The translations under genes were made by a program, and so were the position numbers. From assembly GCA_021770785.1 (NCBI GenBank), contig JAETQH010000021.1, positions 1 through 64,000 of the forward strand: a DNA stretch of 64,000 nucleotides, read 5' to 3'. The notes beneath the pieces are model-generated. The model was not told the origin of the DNA. It ran no database searches and saw nothing but the letters and a program-made list of their open reading frames with translations. Origin of the DNA: Lachnospiraceae bacterium (GTDB lineage Bacteria; Bacillota; Clostridia; Lachnospirales; Lachnospiraceae). This document shows, piece by piece, positions 35,787-44,521 of the stretch (positions are counted from its first letter, which is position 1; each line of letters begins with the position of its first letter).

Positions 35787-36160
35787 ATAAAAAATCCGCG
35801 GCTTCTCTCGTCTGAGGGACGAAAAAATCCGCGGTACCACCCTATTTCTTTGCTCCTGACACAGTTCTCACTGTATAACAGCTATCGCTGCATAGCAACT
35901 CTCGCTGCATAGCAACTCTCGCTGCATAGCAACTCTCGTTGCATAGGAAAAAGCTCTTATTATGCGTAACGTGCACCAAACGTCATCTGCTACTAAAGTT
36001 CACAAATGCGGCTCCTGTGGGAAATTCGATTCCTACCTTTTCTTAAGCGGGCTTTCAGCCGATGACCTGCTCTCTCTAAAAGAAGTATAGTGCTCTACTG
36101 AGGTTCTATGAACCACACATTCACAGCCTTTTTCACAACAATTTGTTGTTCTCAACTCTA
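35787..36160 (-). promoter_or_regulatory. T-box leader (Phe) of pheS-pheT-queA
   Basis: On the minus strand the T-box sequence AGGGTGGTACCGCGG is intact (about 35830-35850). It is followed by the terminator in which two CCGCGG blocks and their spacer fold, ending in ATTTTTT (35787 onward). The AGGGTGG arm would form the alternative antiterminator with uncharged tRNA. Upstream lie stem I features and a possible UUC specifier in GAATTTCCCAC. The gene-free stretch 35642-36191 is almost wholly occupied by this leader, copy A and the tandem mini-hairpins. Confidence 0.9.
35879..35947 (-). repeat. Tandem 17-nt mini-hairpin repeats inside the Phe T-box
   Basis: Plus strand: three perfect copies of GCTGCATAGCAACTCTC at 35887-35937, with partial copies on both sides (35879-35886 and 35938-35947). 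On the transcript each copy can fold as GCAGC/GTTGC around GAGA, so a row of 4-5 small hairpins separates stem I from the antiterminator. Confidence 0.9.
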
Positions 36161-36166
36161 ATCGGT

Positions 36167-36195
36167 ATTTTAGCACAGCAGGCGGCAAACATCAA
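36167..36195 (-). promoter_or_regulatory. Sigma-A promoter of the Phe T-box operon
   Basis: TTGATG and TAAAAT, 17-nt spacer, minus strand. The -35 box overlaps the yihY stop codon. Predicted start near 36160. Confidence 0.7.
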
Positions 36196-37061
36196 GTATT
36201 TTTTTCCATAACCTGCTCTTTGTCTCTCTTCCTCTCTTTCATAAACCAGGCCGGGAAATAATCGTCAAAGAGCACGTTCACCTCTGCCGACATCATCATA
36301 ATATACATGCAGAAATACAGCCACAGCATAATGAGTGCAATGGTAGTCAGGCTCCCATACATGGAAAACCCGTTAAAATAGTCCACATAAACAGACAGTC
36401 CAAAGGAAAACAGATACCACGCCACCGCACAGATTGCCGCTCCGGGAAGCTGGCTCCGCAGGGTCAGTTTCCGGTTTGGCAGTGCTGTAAATACCACGTC
36501 AAAGAAAAAGATTAAAAATACCAGCATCCAAAGTCCGCGGAATCTGGCAAAAATGTCCACCAGATTAGTAATAAAGGGAAAATAATTCATTGCCAGATGA
36601 CGGATGCTGTTACCGAATACCAATACTAACAGGGTAAACAGGATTGCTACCAAAAACACAATGGTATATATCACTGCCCAGAACCGCAGCACAAACCAGT
36701 TTCTCGTTTCCTCTAAATCATTAACGGAATTTAACCCGTCCGTCATGTACTGCACGCCCTTAGCAGCCGACCAGATTGCCACCACCGCCGTGATGGAGAT
36801 AATTCCCACGGAACGGCTGTAAACTTCATCCACCAGGGAAATCAGAAAGGGAGACACATACTGCGGCATCACCTTCTCAATAATCTGAAACAGCATTCCC
36901 TTGGTAACGCTGGTGTACTGTAACAGCGAGGAAAATACCATCAAAAAGGGGATAATGGACAAAATAATAAAGAAAGCCGACTGTGCCGAATAAGCATTTA
37001 TCTTGTCTCTTTTACATTTATCCATAAAGGATTTTACATTTCCAATAATTTTCCAAATCAT
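36192..37061 (-). CDS. YihY/BrkB-family inner-membrane protein
   Basis: A 289-aa polytopic membrane protein (SAFFIILSIIPFLMVFSSLL at about 29-48; further segments near 100, 140, 180, 210 and 245). YihY/UPF0761 family, sometimes mislabelled RNase BN; the true function is unknown. C-terminus is basic (MKERKRDKEQVMEKNT). It follows the SpoIID-domain gene by 12 nt and probably shares its operon. GAGAGGAAAAC is the RBS. Confidence 0.9.
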   Translation of the reverse strand: MIWKIIGNVKSFMDKCKRDKINAYSAQSAFFIILSIIPFLMVFSSLLQYTSVTKGMLFQIIEKVMPQYVSPFLISLVDEVYSRSVGIISITAVVAIWSAAKGVQYMTDGLNSVNDLEETRNWFVLRFWAVIYTIVFLVAILFTLLVLVFGNSIRHLAMNYFPFITNLVDIFARFRGLWMLVFLIFFFDVVFTALPNRKLTLRSQLPGAAICAVAWYLFSFGLSVYVDYFNGFSMYGSLTTIALIMLWLYFCMYIMMMSAEVNVLFDDYFPAWFMKERKRDKEQVMEKNT

Positions 37062-37073
37062 AGTTTTCCTCTC

Positions 37074-39293
37074 TTACTCGTTTACATCCTCTATCTCCAC
37101 ATCCTGATAAAAAGCATGTAAAATATCCTCGCAGCTCATTCCTGCCTGTGCCATACCGTTTGCCCCGTTCTGGCTCATGCCAAGGCCGTGTCCGTAACCG
37201 CCCCCGGAAAGGGTGAGACTGCCGTCCTCCTGTGCCGTCACTGCACAAAATGCACTGGGCAGCATGGAAATATTTTCACTCTCACTGCCGTCTTTATAGA
37301 CCATTTTCTTCACCAGCGCCCCTAATACCTTGCGGATATTATACTCCGTTTTCACCCGGACTGCACCTTTTTCATACTGTAATTTTAATGTCAAAATCGA
37401 GCCGGAAGCGCTCCGTTCCTCCACCGATATGCCGGTAATCTCTCCCAGCTTTGCCGGGGAGTCCGTTTCCGTCACTCCGTCAGACCCATAATATATCACG
37501 TTTTTCTCAGAAACGGAACGCCTGTTTTTCAATATCTCATTGATTTCTCCTGTCTTGCCTGTAAAATCAGCCGTGGCAAACCAGCGATAATACTTGATGT
37601 CACTGTCAAAGCCTTCCGCATCACTTTTAATATAGTCTAAAAATTCTGTCTCATCCGAAAGATTTCCGTCATATTCAGACTGATTCAGACAGAATTTATG
37701 CAGATATCCGTAGTTTGCGGTATCGTCTATATTCCAGATTTCCGCCGTGTCTGTGTAGCCCATGGAGGTGGAAAAATAATATGCCTCCACCACATTCCCC
37801 TGGTATTTTAAAACCTTCCCCCGGGTCGTTTCCACTGCCTCCACGGATTCCACTGTCTGCGCCACCTTGTTATACACCTGGTAAGAAGTGCTGTCATTGA
37901 TGTGGGCACCGTATTCCGCTAAATCCGCCCGCAAAAGCTGTATGTAAGCATAGCTTCTGGCACAGACTGCCTGGGCTTTTAATGCCTCTGCTCCGAAGCT
38001 TACAGGCATTTCACTGGGCACCACCGCATAGAGATACTGCTCAAAGGGCAGCTGGTTCACCAACGTATAGCCCTGCTCATAGCTCCGTGCCTCCATACTT
38101 CCGCTGTACGGGTTAGAAACCGCTGTTCCGGAAGGTTCGCAGACAACCACTGTACCGCCCTCCCCCGGTGTCAGCGTAAAGGTTTTTCCCTCCTGATTTA
38201 CCAGATAATCGGTCACATGGATCTGGGTTCCCGCCGCTATATCCTCTTGTATATCGCCGCATTTGATACGGGACGGCGTATTGCATTTCAGATAAATATC
38301 ACTTCTGAAATTGCTGCCATCTTCCCCCAACAGCAGCACACGGATATCATTAATTTCTGCCGGTTCCCGTATTAAAATCGCACAGACCTCCGTACCTGCC
38401 GTAATATATTCCACATTCATATTTCCGAGGACGATGTCGGAAATGGATTTTTCCTGTATCTCCCCATAGGTCTGATAAACTGGAAGCTTTCCCTGGTGAG
38501 CGATTTTTCCATAATCCCTGATTTCAATGGTCTGCTCGTCATAGGATAAAAGCGCTCCCTCGATTCCGTCCTGTTTCATTCGAAGCGCCGTCACATTTCC
38601 CCGGGAAAACACAATATCACATACCCCAAGGGAAAAATCGGTGTCAATCTTCCCCACTTCCTTTTCGTAAATCCCACCGGAATAGAGAAAGGTCAGTTTT
38701 CCCTCCGCATTTTCCTTTAAATAAGCATTGGAAAGTTGTGTTTCTTCCTCTGAAATCCCCTTGACGCCGATACACATTTCCTCCATAGCATAAATGCCAT
38801 ATGCCTGCCACTGGGTAAACCACTGCTCCGGCAGTTCAGTGAAATAATCACCTCCGCTGGTTATCAGGATGACACCATCTTTTGCCGTCTCTGTATCTAA
38901 TAAGAGCACCTCTTTTTGTGCCACTTTTTTTTCCATATCCAGATAGTCTAAAATCTGCTCATAAATAAGCGTCCATTCCTCTCGTTTCACCGCCTGGCGG
39001 TTCCGTTTTTCCAGAGGAATCTGCTCCGACACCCCCAGTTTTTCCAGTAACTGTGCGGCCATTTCCCAGGTGAGATATTCCTTATGGTAAACGGCAAAGT
39101 AATCTTCCCACTCCTCCGGCGTATAAACAGAAAAAGCCAGCTCGGCTTTTACCTCTGAAAGGGCTATGTATTTCGTGGAATATTCCTCTTTCTGAAAATC
39201 GTTTTTCATTTTATCTGCCAGCAGTACACATAAAATAACCACAAGTAGTATCAGGAGGATTGCCTTTATTTTGGTATTTCGTCTCTGTTTCAT
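37074..39293 (-). CDS. SpoIID/LytB-domain secreted protein
   Basis: About 739 aa from ATG 39293. The N-terminus is MKQRRNTKIKAILLILLVVILCVLL, a signal anchor, then an unassigned extracellular region (about 40-400). A SpoIID/LytB domain follows (about 470-690: YTLVNQLPFEQYLYAVVPSEMP, GAEALKAQAVCARSYAY, YFSTSMGYTDTAEIWN, GYGHGLGMSQNGA). SpoIID-type proteins cleave peptidoglycan glycan strands, alone or with amidases, in sporulation or wall turnover. The track start at 39665 is rejected since it would overlap the 6S-like RNA; GGTGAG precedes 39293. YihY follows 12 nt downstream. Confidence 0.88.
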   Translation of the reverse strand: MKQRRNTKIKAILLILLVVILCVLLADKMKNDFQKEEYSTKYIALSEVKAELAFSVYTPEEWEDYFAVYHKEYLTWEMAAQLLEKLGVSEQIPLEKRNRQAVKREEWTLIYEQILDYLDMEKKVAQKEVLLLDTETAKDGVILITSGGDYFTELPEQWFTQWQAYGIYAMEEMCIGVKGISEEETQLSNAYLKENAEGKLTFLYSGGIYEKEVGKIDTDFSLGVCDIVFSRGNVTALRMKQDGIEGALLSYDEQTIEIRDYGKIAHQGKLPVYQTYGEIQEKSISDIVLGNMNVEYITAGTEVCAILIREPAEINDIRVLLLGEDGSNFRSDIYLKCNTPSRIKCGDIQEDIAAGTQIHVTDYLVNQEGKTFTLTPGEGGTVVVCEPSGTAVSNPYSGSMEARSYEQGYTLVNQLPFEQYLYAVVPSEMPVSFGAEALKAQAVCARSYAYIQLLRADLAEYGAHINDSTSYQVYNKVAQTVESVEAVETTRGKVLKYQGNVVEAYYFSTSMGYTDTAEIWNIDDTANYGYLHKFCLNQSEYDGNLSDETEFLDYIKSDAEGFDSDIKYYRWFATADFTGKTGEINEILKNRRSVSEKNVIYYGSDGVTETDSPAKLGEITGISVEERSASGSILTLKLQYEKGAVRVKTEYNIRKVLGALVKKMVYKDGSESENISMLPSAFCAVTAQEDGSLTLSGGGYGHGLGMSQNGANGMAQAGMSCEDILHAFYQDVEIEDVNE

Positions 39294-39613
39294 TCTCTCA
39301 CCATATTCTTCCAGTTTGATTCTGCAAAAAAGAAGCTGCCTGTATTTCAAAGCAGCTTCTTTTCTTTTGTGTCTTATAGTTTTCTTTGGTACTTCTTTTC
39401 TTTCGTACCTTATTATTTCTCGAATGGTATCCAGATTACTTGTCTCATGTACTTTAAACCTTTTTCCGATGGTATCTTTATGGTTTCTCTTTTGTGCCTT
39501 AAGACTTTTTCTGATGGTACATTCTTTCTTTTTCTTCTGTACCCTGATACCTTTTCCTTCGTTTTTTTCTAAATCTCTTTCGCATGACCCAAAATGCCGT
39601 TTCCTACGTTTTT
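39294..39613 (-). repeat. Degenerate 45-nt repeats between the 6S-like RNA and the SpoIID-domain gene
   Basis: About four degenerate copies of a 45-nt unit (marked by TTTTTCCGATGGTATC, TTTTTCTGATGGTAC, TCTCGAATGGTATCC on the plus strand). In the frame that runs into the SpoIID ORF they read as 15-residue basic repeats (KVHETSNLDTIRE, KAQKRNHKDTIGK). No start codon is available in that frame downstream of the RNA, so coding use is doubtful. Confidence 0.6.
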
Positions 39614-39780
39614 GACGCCTAGCCAAAGCTAGGTGGGTAACCGCACGTTGGTTTCTGCCTTCCACTGCTCGCGTACCCTAGGGTACTGATGGCTTGACAT
39701 CTGCCGTCGAATATAGGAATCCCATGAACGTAAATGTAGGTTCAAAAATGTAGGGTGTCGTACATCCCAGGCTGTTTCGT
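39614..39780 (-). ncRNA. ssrS: Structured RNA, probable 6S RNA
   Basis: A non-coding stretch with its own strong promoter (39788-39816). The transcript would begin near AACGAAACAGCCTGGG and contain ACACCCTACATTTTTG, AACCTACATTTACG, a GTACCCTAGGGTAC dyad and GTGCGGTTACCCACC, and close with CTAGGC, which can pair with GCCTGG at the 5' end. Size (about 165 nt) and long imperfect rod-like pairing fit clostridial 6S RNA as I remember it. A covariance search is needed to exclude another RNA class. 39781-39962 otherwise holds its promoter and the pckA terminator. Confidence 0.6.
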
Positions 39781-39787
39781 TAATCTT

Positions 39788-39816
39788 ATTATACTTTAAT
39801 ATGTCCCATTTCGCAA
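39788..39816 (-). promoter_or_regulatory. Sigma-A promoter of the 6S-like RNA
   Basis: TTGCGA and TATAAT with a 17-nt spacer on the minus strand; start predicted near 39781. Confidence 0.78.
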
Positions 39817-39895
39817 CTATTAATTAGTGCCAATTTTTATATAAATTCCAAATTTTTTTCCAATTTTAACAGCATGTAATAGTACGTATCTATTT

Positions 39896-39932
39896 AAAAA
39901 AAGACAGAACGGCATAGCTTTTCAGCTATGCC
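39896..39932 (-). terminator. Terminator downstream of pckA
   Basis: GGCATAGCT and AGCTATGCC with a GAAA loop, followed on the minus strand by GTTCTGTC and seven T residues. Confidence 0.75.
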
Positions 39933-39962
39933 GCCCCTTTTTCCGCTATCTTTTTTATCTTC

Positions 39963-41687
39963 TTATAAAGAAGCTGCCTCATCAACCAGTTTCTTTAATG
40001 CTGCTAATGCTTCATCCGGAAGTTTATCGTAACCGTCTTTCTTGGTTGCGAAGCCTTCTACAGCGTCAACACGGTTCTGCATTGCATTCTTTAATGCTGC
40101 AACGTAGTCTTTATCCTGTAAGTTCGGAGTAAAATCTGCTGTCTTGCCAGACCAGTCGTACATGATTTCGATATCCTCGAATGGTCCCCATTTCTCGAAG
40201 TTTGCTTTACCTTCTACGATGGTCTCTAAGATACCTAAGGTATCAGCCGGTTTACATTTGGTTCCCATGAAGTCACCGGTATTTACGATGTAGCAAGCTA
40301 CGTTCTTCTCTTCTACTAACTTTTTGAACTTCTCGTAGTCGTTTACTAACGGATAGGTTCTGAATGGGTTAGCGTAAGGAACGATTCTTAATGCGTTAAG
40401 GTCTGTACCTGCTGCAACACGCTCTGCGGTAGAGGTCTTTGTTGCAAGGGTTGCACCCATAACAGATGCCAGAGCAGCGCCCTTTAATTTGATTACCGGC
40501 GGGATGGTCGGATCTTTCATAATCCAGAAGATTGCGTTTACAGGAGCATCAATCTTGTCCACACGGTTCGGAGACCATAATTTGGACTTGATAGCACGTC
40601 CGTTACCATTTCTGACATCCTCGGTTACTAACTGAACCTTGCCATTCTCGTCTAAGGTTGCGGAACAGTTCTGAGCAGATAATAAATACTCATTATCCGG
40701 ACAGCCTGTCGGGTAATCTGCAGTCTTATCGAAGTATGTAGGCTCTAATGCGATAGATGCACAGGTATCTGTGTTGATAATGAAAGCATCGTCATGAAGA
40801 ACCTTGATACCGCCGAATGCGTCATATTTTCCGCCGTGTTTTGCATGTGTCAAAGTAGATTTACCGGAACCTGATAAACCGTAAACAGATGCAACGAATT
40901 TCTTGCCTCCCTCAAGAGAGTACTCTTTCTGTCCGCCGTGGCAGGAAGCATAACCGTTTCTGTTTGCTAAAGCCCAAGCCATGGTTAAAGTACCTTTCTT
41001 GTGCTCTCCGAAGTATCTCATACCAAGGATTGCTGCACAGTTCTCGTTGGTATCGAAGTAGCATAAGGTTAATGGGTCGCTTAAGCAGCTGTAATCAACA
41101 TCCGGTGCATCATGCGGTGCCCACTGTGGGTCAGAGAAAATGTAGATATCCGGCTCTTTGCCATCTGCGATCGGTTTAGAGTTTTTGTACATTTTTACAT
41201 ATTCATCTGACATGTACTGGAAGTTTAACATCCAGTTGTAAAGGATATTCTCCTCTCCTTCCGGAATCAGAAGGTGTGCTTTTGCCATGAACTCCGGGTC
41301 AAGACCGATGTAGCACTCTGCATGGTACATGGTTTTCCATCTTGTCTCGTAAACAGCATCCATAACTACCTTGTCAAGTTTTGTATCGTCAACACCCGGT
41401 TCACCTTTGATACGGCGGGCAGCTGCGTAACGTCCTGTTACAGCGCCATCGTTGAATAATAAAACTTTTGCGTCTTTCTCAAGACCAAAGGTTTCACCAT
41501 CTTTAATCGGCATATCGGTTACGATGGTTCCCGGTGAGTTCTTTGCTAACTCATAAGCCTCTTTTAAAGTGTTTACTTTTACGACATTGTTGCCGTAGAA
41601 AGCAGCTTCGATGATGGAACGTGTTTTGGAAAAACCAACTTTTCCCGCGCCAATCTCGTTAATTGGATAGTATGCTTTTGTTGACAT
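39963..41687 (-). CDS. pckA: ATP-dependent phosphoenolpyruvate carboxykinase
   Basis: A 574-aa ATP-type PEPCK interconverting oxaloacetate and PEP. P-loop GLSGSGKSTLTHA (about residue 272-284), the metal/substrate HGGQKEY region and KVLHDDAFI follow the family. In clostridial fermenters it often works in the anaplerotic direction toward oxaloacetate, which would feed the citrate synthases in this window. Strong RBS (AAGGAGG) and own promoter and terminator, so monocistronic. Full length. Confidence 0.96.
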   Translation of the reverse strand: MSTKAYYPINEIGAGKVGFSKTRSIIEAAFYGNNVVKVNTLKEAYELAKNSPGTIVTDMPIKDGETFGLEKDAKVLLFNDGAVTGRYAAARRIKGEPGVDDTKLDKVVMDAVYETRWKTMYHAECYIGLDPEFMAKAHLLIPEGEENILYNWMLNFQYMSDEYVKMYKNSKPIADGKEPDIYIFSDPQWAPHDAPDVDYSCLSDPLTLCYFDTNENCAAILGMRYFGEHKKGTLTMAWALANRNGYASCHGGQKEYSLEGGKKFVASVYGLSGSGKSTLTHAKHGGKYDAFGGIKVLHDDAFIINTDTCASIALEPTYFDKTADYPTGCPDNEYLLSAQNCSATLDENGKVQLVTEDVRNGNGRAIKSKLWSPNRVDKIDAPVNAIFWIMKDPTIPPVIKLKGAALASVMGATLATKTSTAERVAAGTDLNALRIVPYANPFRTYPLVNDYEKFKKLVEEKNVACYIVNTGDFMGTKCKPADTLGILETIVEGKANFEKWGPFEDIEIMYDWSGKTADFTPNLQDKDYVAALKNAMQNRVDAVEGFATKKDGYDKLPDEALAALKKLVDEAASL

Positions 41688-41747
41688 TCTAAATTCCTCC
41701 TTATAAGAAATAAATAGATAGCAAATTCAAAAATTCCGCTAATATAA

Positions 41748-41775
41748 ATAATACACTATGTTATTTTTTTGTCAA
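41748..41775 (-). promoter_or_regulatory. Sigma-A promoter of pckA
   Basis: TTGACA and TATTAT, 16-nt spacer, about 60 nt upstream of the pckA start. Confidence 0.8.
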
Positions 41776-41813
41776 TCAATTTTCGCTAAAAAACGCAAAC
41801 TTTTTTAGAAGCG

Positions 41814-42227
41814 TTACGAAGTTCCTGCCTTTGCCAAATCCTCCTTGGTAAACCCTCCCGGCAGGAGTTCTTCTAGGGTGTATTCTCTCATATCTTCTTC
41901 GTTATTTACCAGAAAAATCTTAAACTCCGCCGGACTGCAGAACTCCGCCATTACCTGTCGGCAGACACCGCAGGGATATACATAGTCATCTGCATCCCCG
42001 GTAATAGCGATTGCCGTAAACTCCAATTCGCCCTCAGATACCGCTTTAAAAAATGCGGTTCGCTCCGCACAATTTGTGGGTGTATATGCTGCATTTTCAA
42101 TATTGCATCCTCTGTATATTTTTCCGCTTTTAGTCAGAAGCGCTGCCCCTACCCGGAAATGGGAATATGGCACATACGCGTTCTCTTTCGCTGCAATGGC
42201 TTCTTTTGCCAGGGCTTTTTTGTCCAT
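41814..42227 (-). CDS. cdd: Cytidine deaminase
   Basis: A 137-aa tetrameric-type Cdd converting cytidine or deoxycytidine to uridine or deoxyuridine. Zinc and catalytic motif CAERTAFF and PCGVCRQVMAEF are present, with YVPYSHFRVGAALL at the N-terminus. It lies upstream of pckA on the same strand but pckA has its own promoter. GGAGGAAGGAGAATG gives a good RBS. Confidence 0.96.
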   Translation of the reverse strand: MDKKALAKEAIAAKENAYVPYSHFRVGAALLTKSGKIYRGCNIENAAYTPTNCAERTAFFKAVSEGELEFTAIAITGDADDYVYPCGVCRQVMAEFCSPAEFKIFLVNNEEDMREYTLEELLPGGFTKEDLAKAGTS

Positions 42228-42337
42228 TCTCCTTCCTCCCTCTTCTCTATATATGCTGCATGTCCTAATTGTACCCCTCTTTTTACGGATTGAAAAGGAA
42301 CATCTTCTAAATTTTTCATAAAAATCATTCCTTTCTC

Positions 42338-42367
42338 TTGTATAAAAATAAATACATATGTTATGAT
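42338..42367 (+). promoter_or_regulatory. Candidate promoter of the Si-citrate synthase gene
   Basis: TTGTAT and TATGAT with an 18-nt spacer, about 55 nt before the start codon. Confidence 0.5.
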
Positions 42368-42420
42368 AAGTTTATTCTTTATTTTGATAAAGCATAAAAA
42401 ATTAATAAAGGAGGGCTACT

Positions 42421-43785
42421 ATGGCTACAAATCGTTTTTGCGAAATCACCCCCGAATTGCAGCATCTTGCTACTTTGAGTGAGCAATGTTCCAAAATCGA
42501 CCCGGAGCTTTACAACCAATACGATGTAAAACGCGGGCTTCGTGATATAAATGGAAAAGGTGTTTTAGTCGGACTTACGGAAATATCTGAGGTTTCCTCC
42601 ACCAAAGAGGTTGACGGTAAGATGGTACCGGCGGATGGTGAATTGTATTACAGAGGCTACAATGTCAGGGACATTATTCAGGGAAGTTCCGAAAGCAGTC
42701 ACTTTGGTTTCGAAGAATGCACCTATCTTCTTCTCTTCGGAAAACTTCCAAACAGTAAAGAACTCTCGAATTTTACACAAATGCTCAGTGAATACCGTAC
42801 CCTTCCTACCAGTTTCGTAAGAGACATTATTATGAAAGCTCCCAGCAGGGATATGATGAATACCTTAGCAAGAAGCGTTCTTACCCTTTATTCCTATGAT
42901 GATATGGCAGATGATATTTCTCTTCCCAACGTATTAAGGCAGTGCTTACAGTTAATCAGTCTTTTCCCCCTGCTGTCGGTTTACGGCTATCAGGCATATG
43001 AACATTACCACAATGGCGCAAGTCTTTTTATTCATCCACCAAAACCGGAATACTCCACTGCGGAAAATATTTTACATATTTTAAGGGCAGACAGCCAGTT
43101 TTCCCCACTGGAGGCAAAACTGCTGGATATTGCTTTGATTTTGCATATGGAGCACGGCGGCGGTAATAACTCTACATTTACCACTCACCTGGTTTCCTCT
43201 TCCGGTACGGATACTTACTCTGCCATTGCAGCTTCTTTAGGCTCCTTAAAAGGACCAAAACACGGCGGTGCAAACATCAAGGTGGTACGGATGTTTGAGG
43301 ATATGAAGGCAAACCTTTCCGACTGGAGCGATGAAGAGGAAATCAGCCGTTATTTAAGGGCACTGCTTCACAAGGAAGCCTTTGACAAGGCAGGCCTTAT
43401 CTATGGTATGGGACACGCAGTTTATTCCCTTTCCGATCCCCGTGCCCGGATTTTCCGCCGTTTCGTAGAGCGCTTATCTGCAGAAAAGGGTCAGGAGAAG
43501 GAATTTGCTCTTTATGCTTCCGTGGAGCGCCTCGCACCGCAGATTATCGCAGAAGAACGCAAGATTTATAAGGGTGTCAGCCCCAACGTGGACTTTTTCA
43601 GTGGCTTCGCTTATTCCATGTTAGGACTTCCGGTGGAGCTTTACACACCGATTTTCGCCATCGCACGTATTTCCGGATGGAGTGCACACCGCCTCGAAGA
43701 GGTTGCCATCAACGGAAAAATCATGCGTCCCGCCTACAAAAATGTGGGGGAACACAAGAAATTTATTCCGCTAAACGAGCGTTAA
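42421..43785 (+). CDS. gltA: Citrate synthase, Si-type
   Basis: A 454-aa citrate synthase of the classic alpha-helical family. The catalytic triad is visible: His in KHGGANIKV, His in YGMGHAVYS and Asp in NVDFFSGF. The N-terminus is longer than the short bacterial form (about 60 residues before the GLTEISEV region). It condenses acetyl-CoA and oxaloacetate. It is monocistronic (AAAGGAGGG RBS, terminator downstream) and is distinct from the Re-type enzyme at 12948. Both occur in this window; differing regulation is likely. Confidence 0.95.
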   Translation: MATNRFCEITPELQHLATLSEQCSKIDPELYNQYDVKRGLRDINGKGVLVGLTEISEVSSTKEVDGKMVPADGELYYRGYNVRDIIQGSSESSHFGFEECTYLLLFGKLPNSKELSNFTQMLSEYRTLPTSFVRDIIMKAPSRDMMNTLARSVLTLYSYDDMADDISLPNVLRQCLQLISLFPLLSVYGYQAYEHYHNGASLFIHPPKPEYSTAENILHILRADSQFSPLEAKLLDIALILHMEHGGGNNSTFTTHLVSSSGTDTYSAIAASLGSLKGPKHGGANIKVVRMFEDMKANLSDWSDEEEISRYLRALLHKEAFDKAGLIYGMGHAVYSLSDPRARIFRRFVERLSAEKGQEKEFALYASVERLAPQIIAEERKIYKGVSPNVDFFSGFAYSMLGLPVELYTPIFAIARISGWSAHRLEEVAINGKIMRPAYKNVGEHKKFIPLNER

Positions 43786-43830
43786 ACCGTTTAGGGTGCC
43801 GATTGTACATTCCCCGGATGATTTTATATC

Positions 43831-43924
43831 ATTAGGAAATTAGTGCTTTCGTTCACTAACGTAATAAGATCTTTCCTAAAATAAAAGAACGAGAAAACCG
43901 CGATTTGCGATTTTCTCGTTTTTT
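43831..43924 (+). terminator. Terminator region downstream of gltA
   Basis: The main hairpin is AACGAGAAAA...TTTTCTCGTT followed by TTTT (43888-43924). Just before it lies a second structure, TTAGGAAA...TTTCCTAA with an inner TAGTG/CACTA dyad (43831-43882). Confidence 0.85.
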
Positions 43925-43996
43925 ATACCCTATGCCTCATTTTTTCCGGACTTTCGGACAAAGGCTTCAAAGAGCGGCAGATAAAATTCTTTTCTG

Positions 43997-44341
43997 CTAG
44001 AATTTTGACAGATATTTATCTCTTGCGGCACCTAACTCCCGCCAGAACCAAAAAAACACCGCCAAAAATACCAGAAGTTCCACATATTTCAGCTTTCCCA
44101 GTTCCATCACCAGTTCATTTACCAGCCCAAGCAATCCCACAACTGACATAACCACGCCAAGTACCACCTCTTTCCAATAAATAAAGGAAATGAAGTTTTT
44201 CTTATTTTTACACTTTTTTAATTCCTCCTCTGCCAACAGCAGCGGACTGATTTCTCCTGTTTTTTTCATTTTCATTCCTGCCGCCGCCATATATCCCCCG
44301 ACTGCTGTCACGATAATATGAAATAGTAACATTATGTTCAT
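43997..44341 (-). CDS. Small membrane protein of unknown function
   Basis: A 114-aa protein starting MNIMLLFHIIVTAVGGY, with three hydrophobic segments (about 3-20, 58-80, 85-102) and a charged central loop (EEELKKCKNKKNF). GGGGAG lies about 11 nt before ATG 44341, so the track start at 44362 is less likely. No recognised family. It is divergent from the CheY-like gene. Confidence 0.72.
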   Translation of the reverse strand: MNIMLLFHIIVTAVGGYMAAAGMKMKKTGEISPLLLAEEELKKCKNKKNFISFIYWKEVVLGVVMSVVGLLGLVNELVMELGKLKYVELLVFLAVFFWFWRELGAARDKYLSKF

Positions 44342-44452
44342 TTTTTCTTTTTCTCCCCTCATTTTTTGTTATAATTATAGTCTTTCGACAGCCCCTGTGC
44401 AAGAAACCTACATAAATTTATCATAAAATAGGACATTTTTCCTCCATAATCA

Positions 44453-44481
44453 TTGAACTATTTTTCCAATTAGTGTAGAAT
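44453..44481 (+). promoter_or_regulatory. Promoter of the CheY/CheX-like pair
   Basis: TTGAAC and TAGAAT with a 17-nt spacer, about 40 nt upstream of the first gene. Confidence 0.65.
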
Positions 44482-44521
44482 AGGTTGTAGATATAAATTT
44501 AGAAGATGGGGGAAATAAACC

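Noticed and set aside
35887-35937. Possible CRISPR array
   Set aside because: Units are 17 nt and directly adjacent with no spacers; they fold as mini-hairpins within a T-box.
37074-39665. 853-aa SpoIID ORF starting at 39665
   Set aside because: Its first 124 codons overlap the 6S-like RNA and the degenerate repeats, and the ATG at 39293 has an RBS and a signal anchor. The extension is open mainly because the region is A+G rich.
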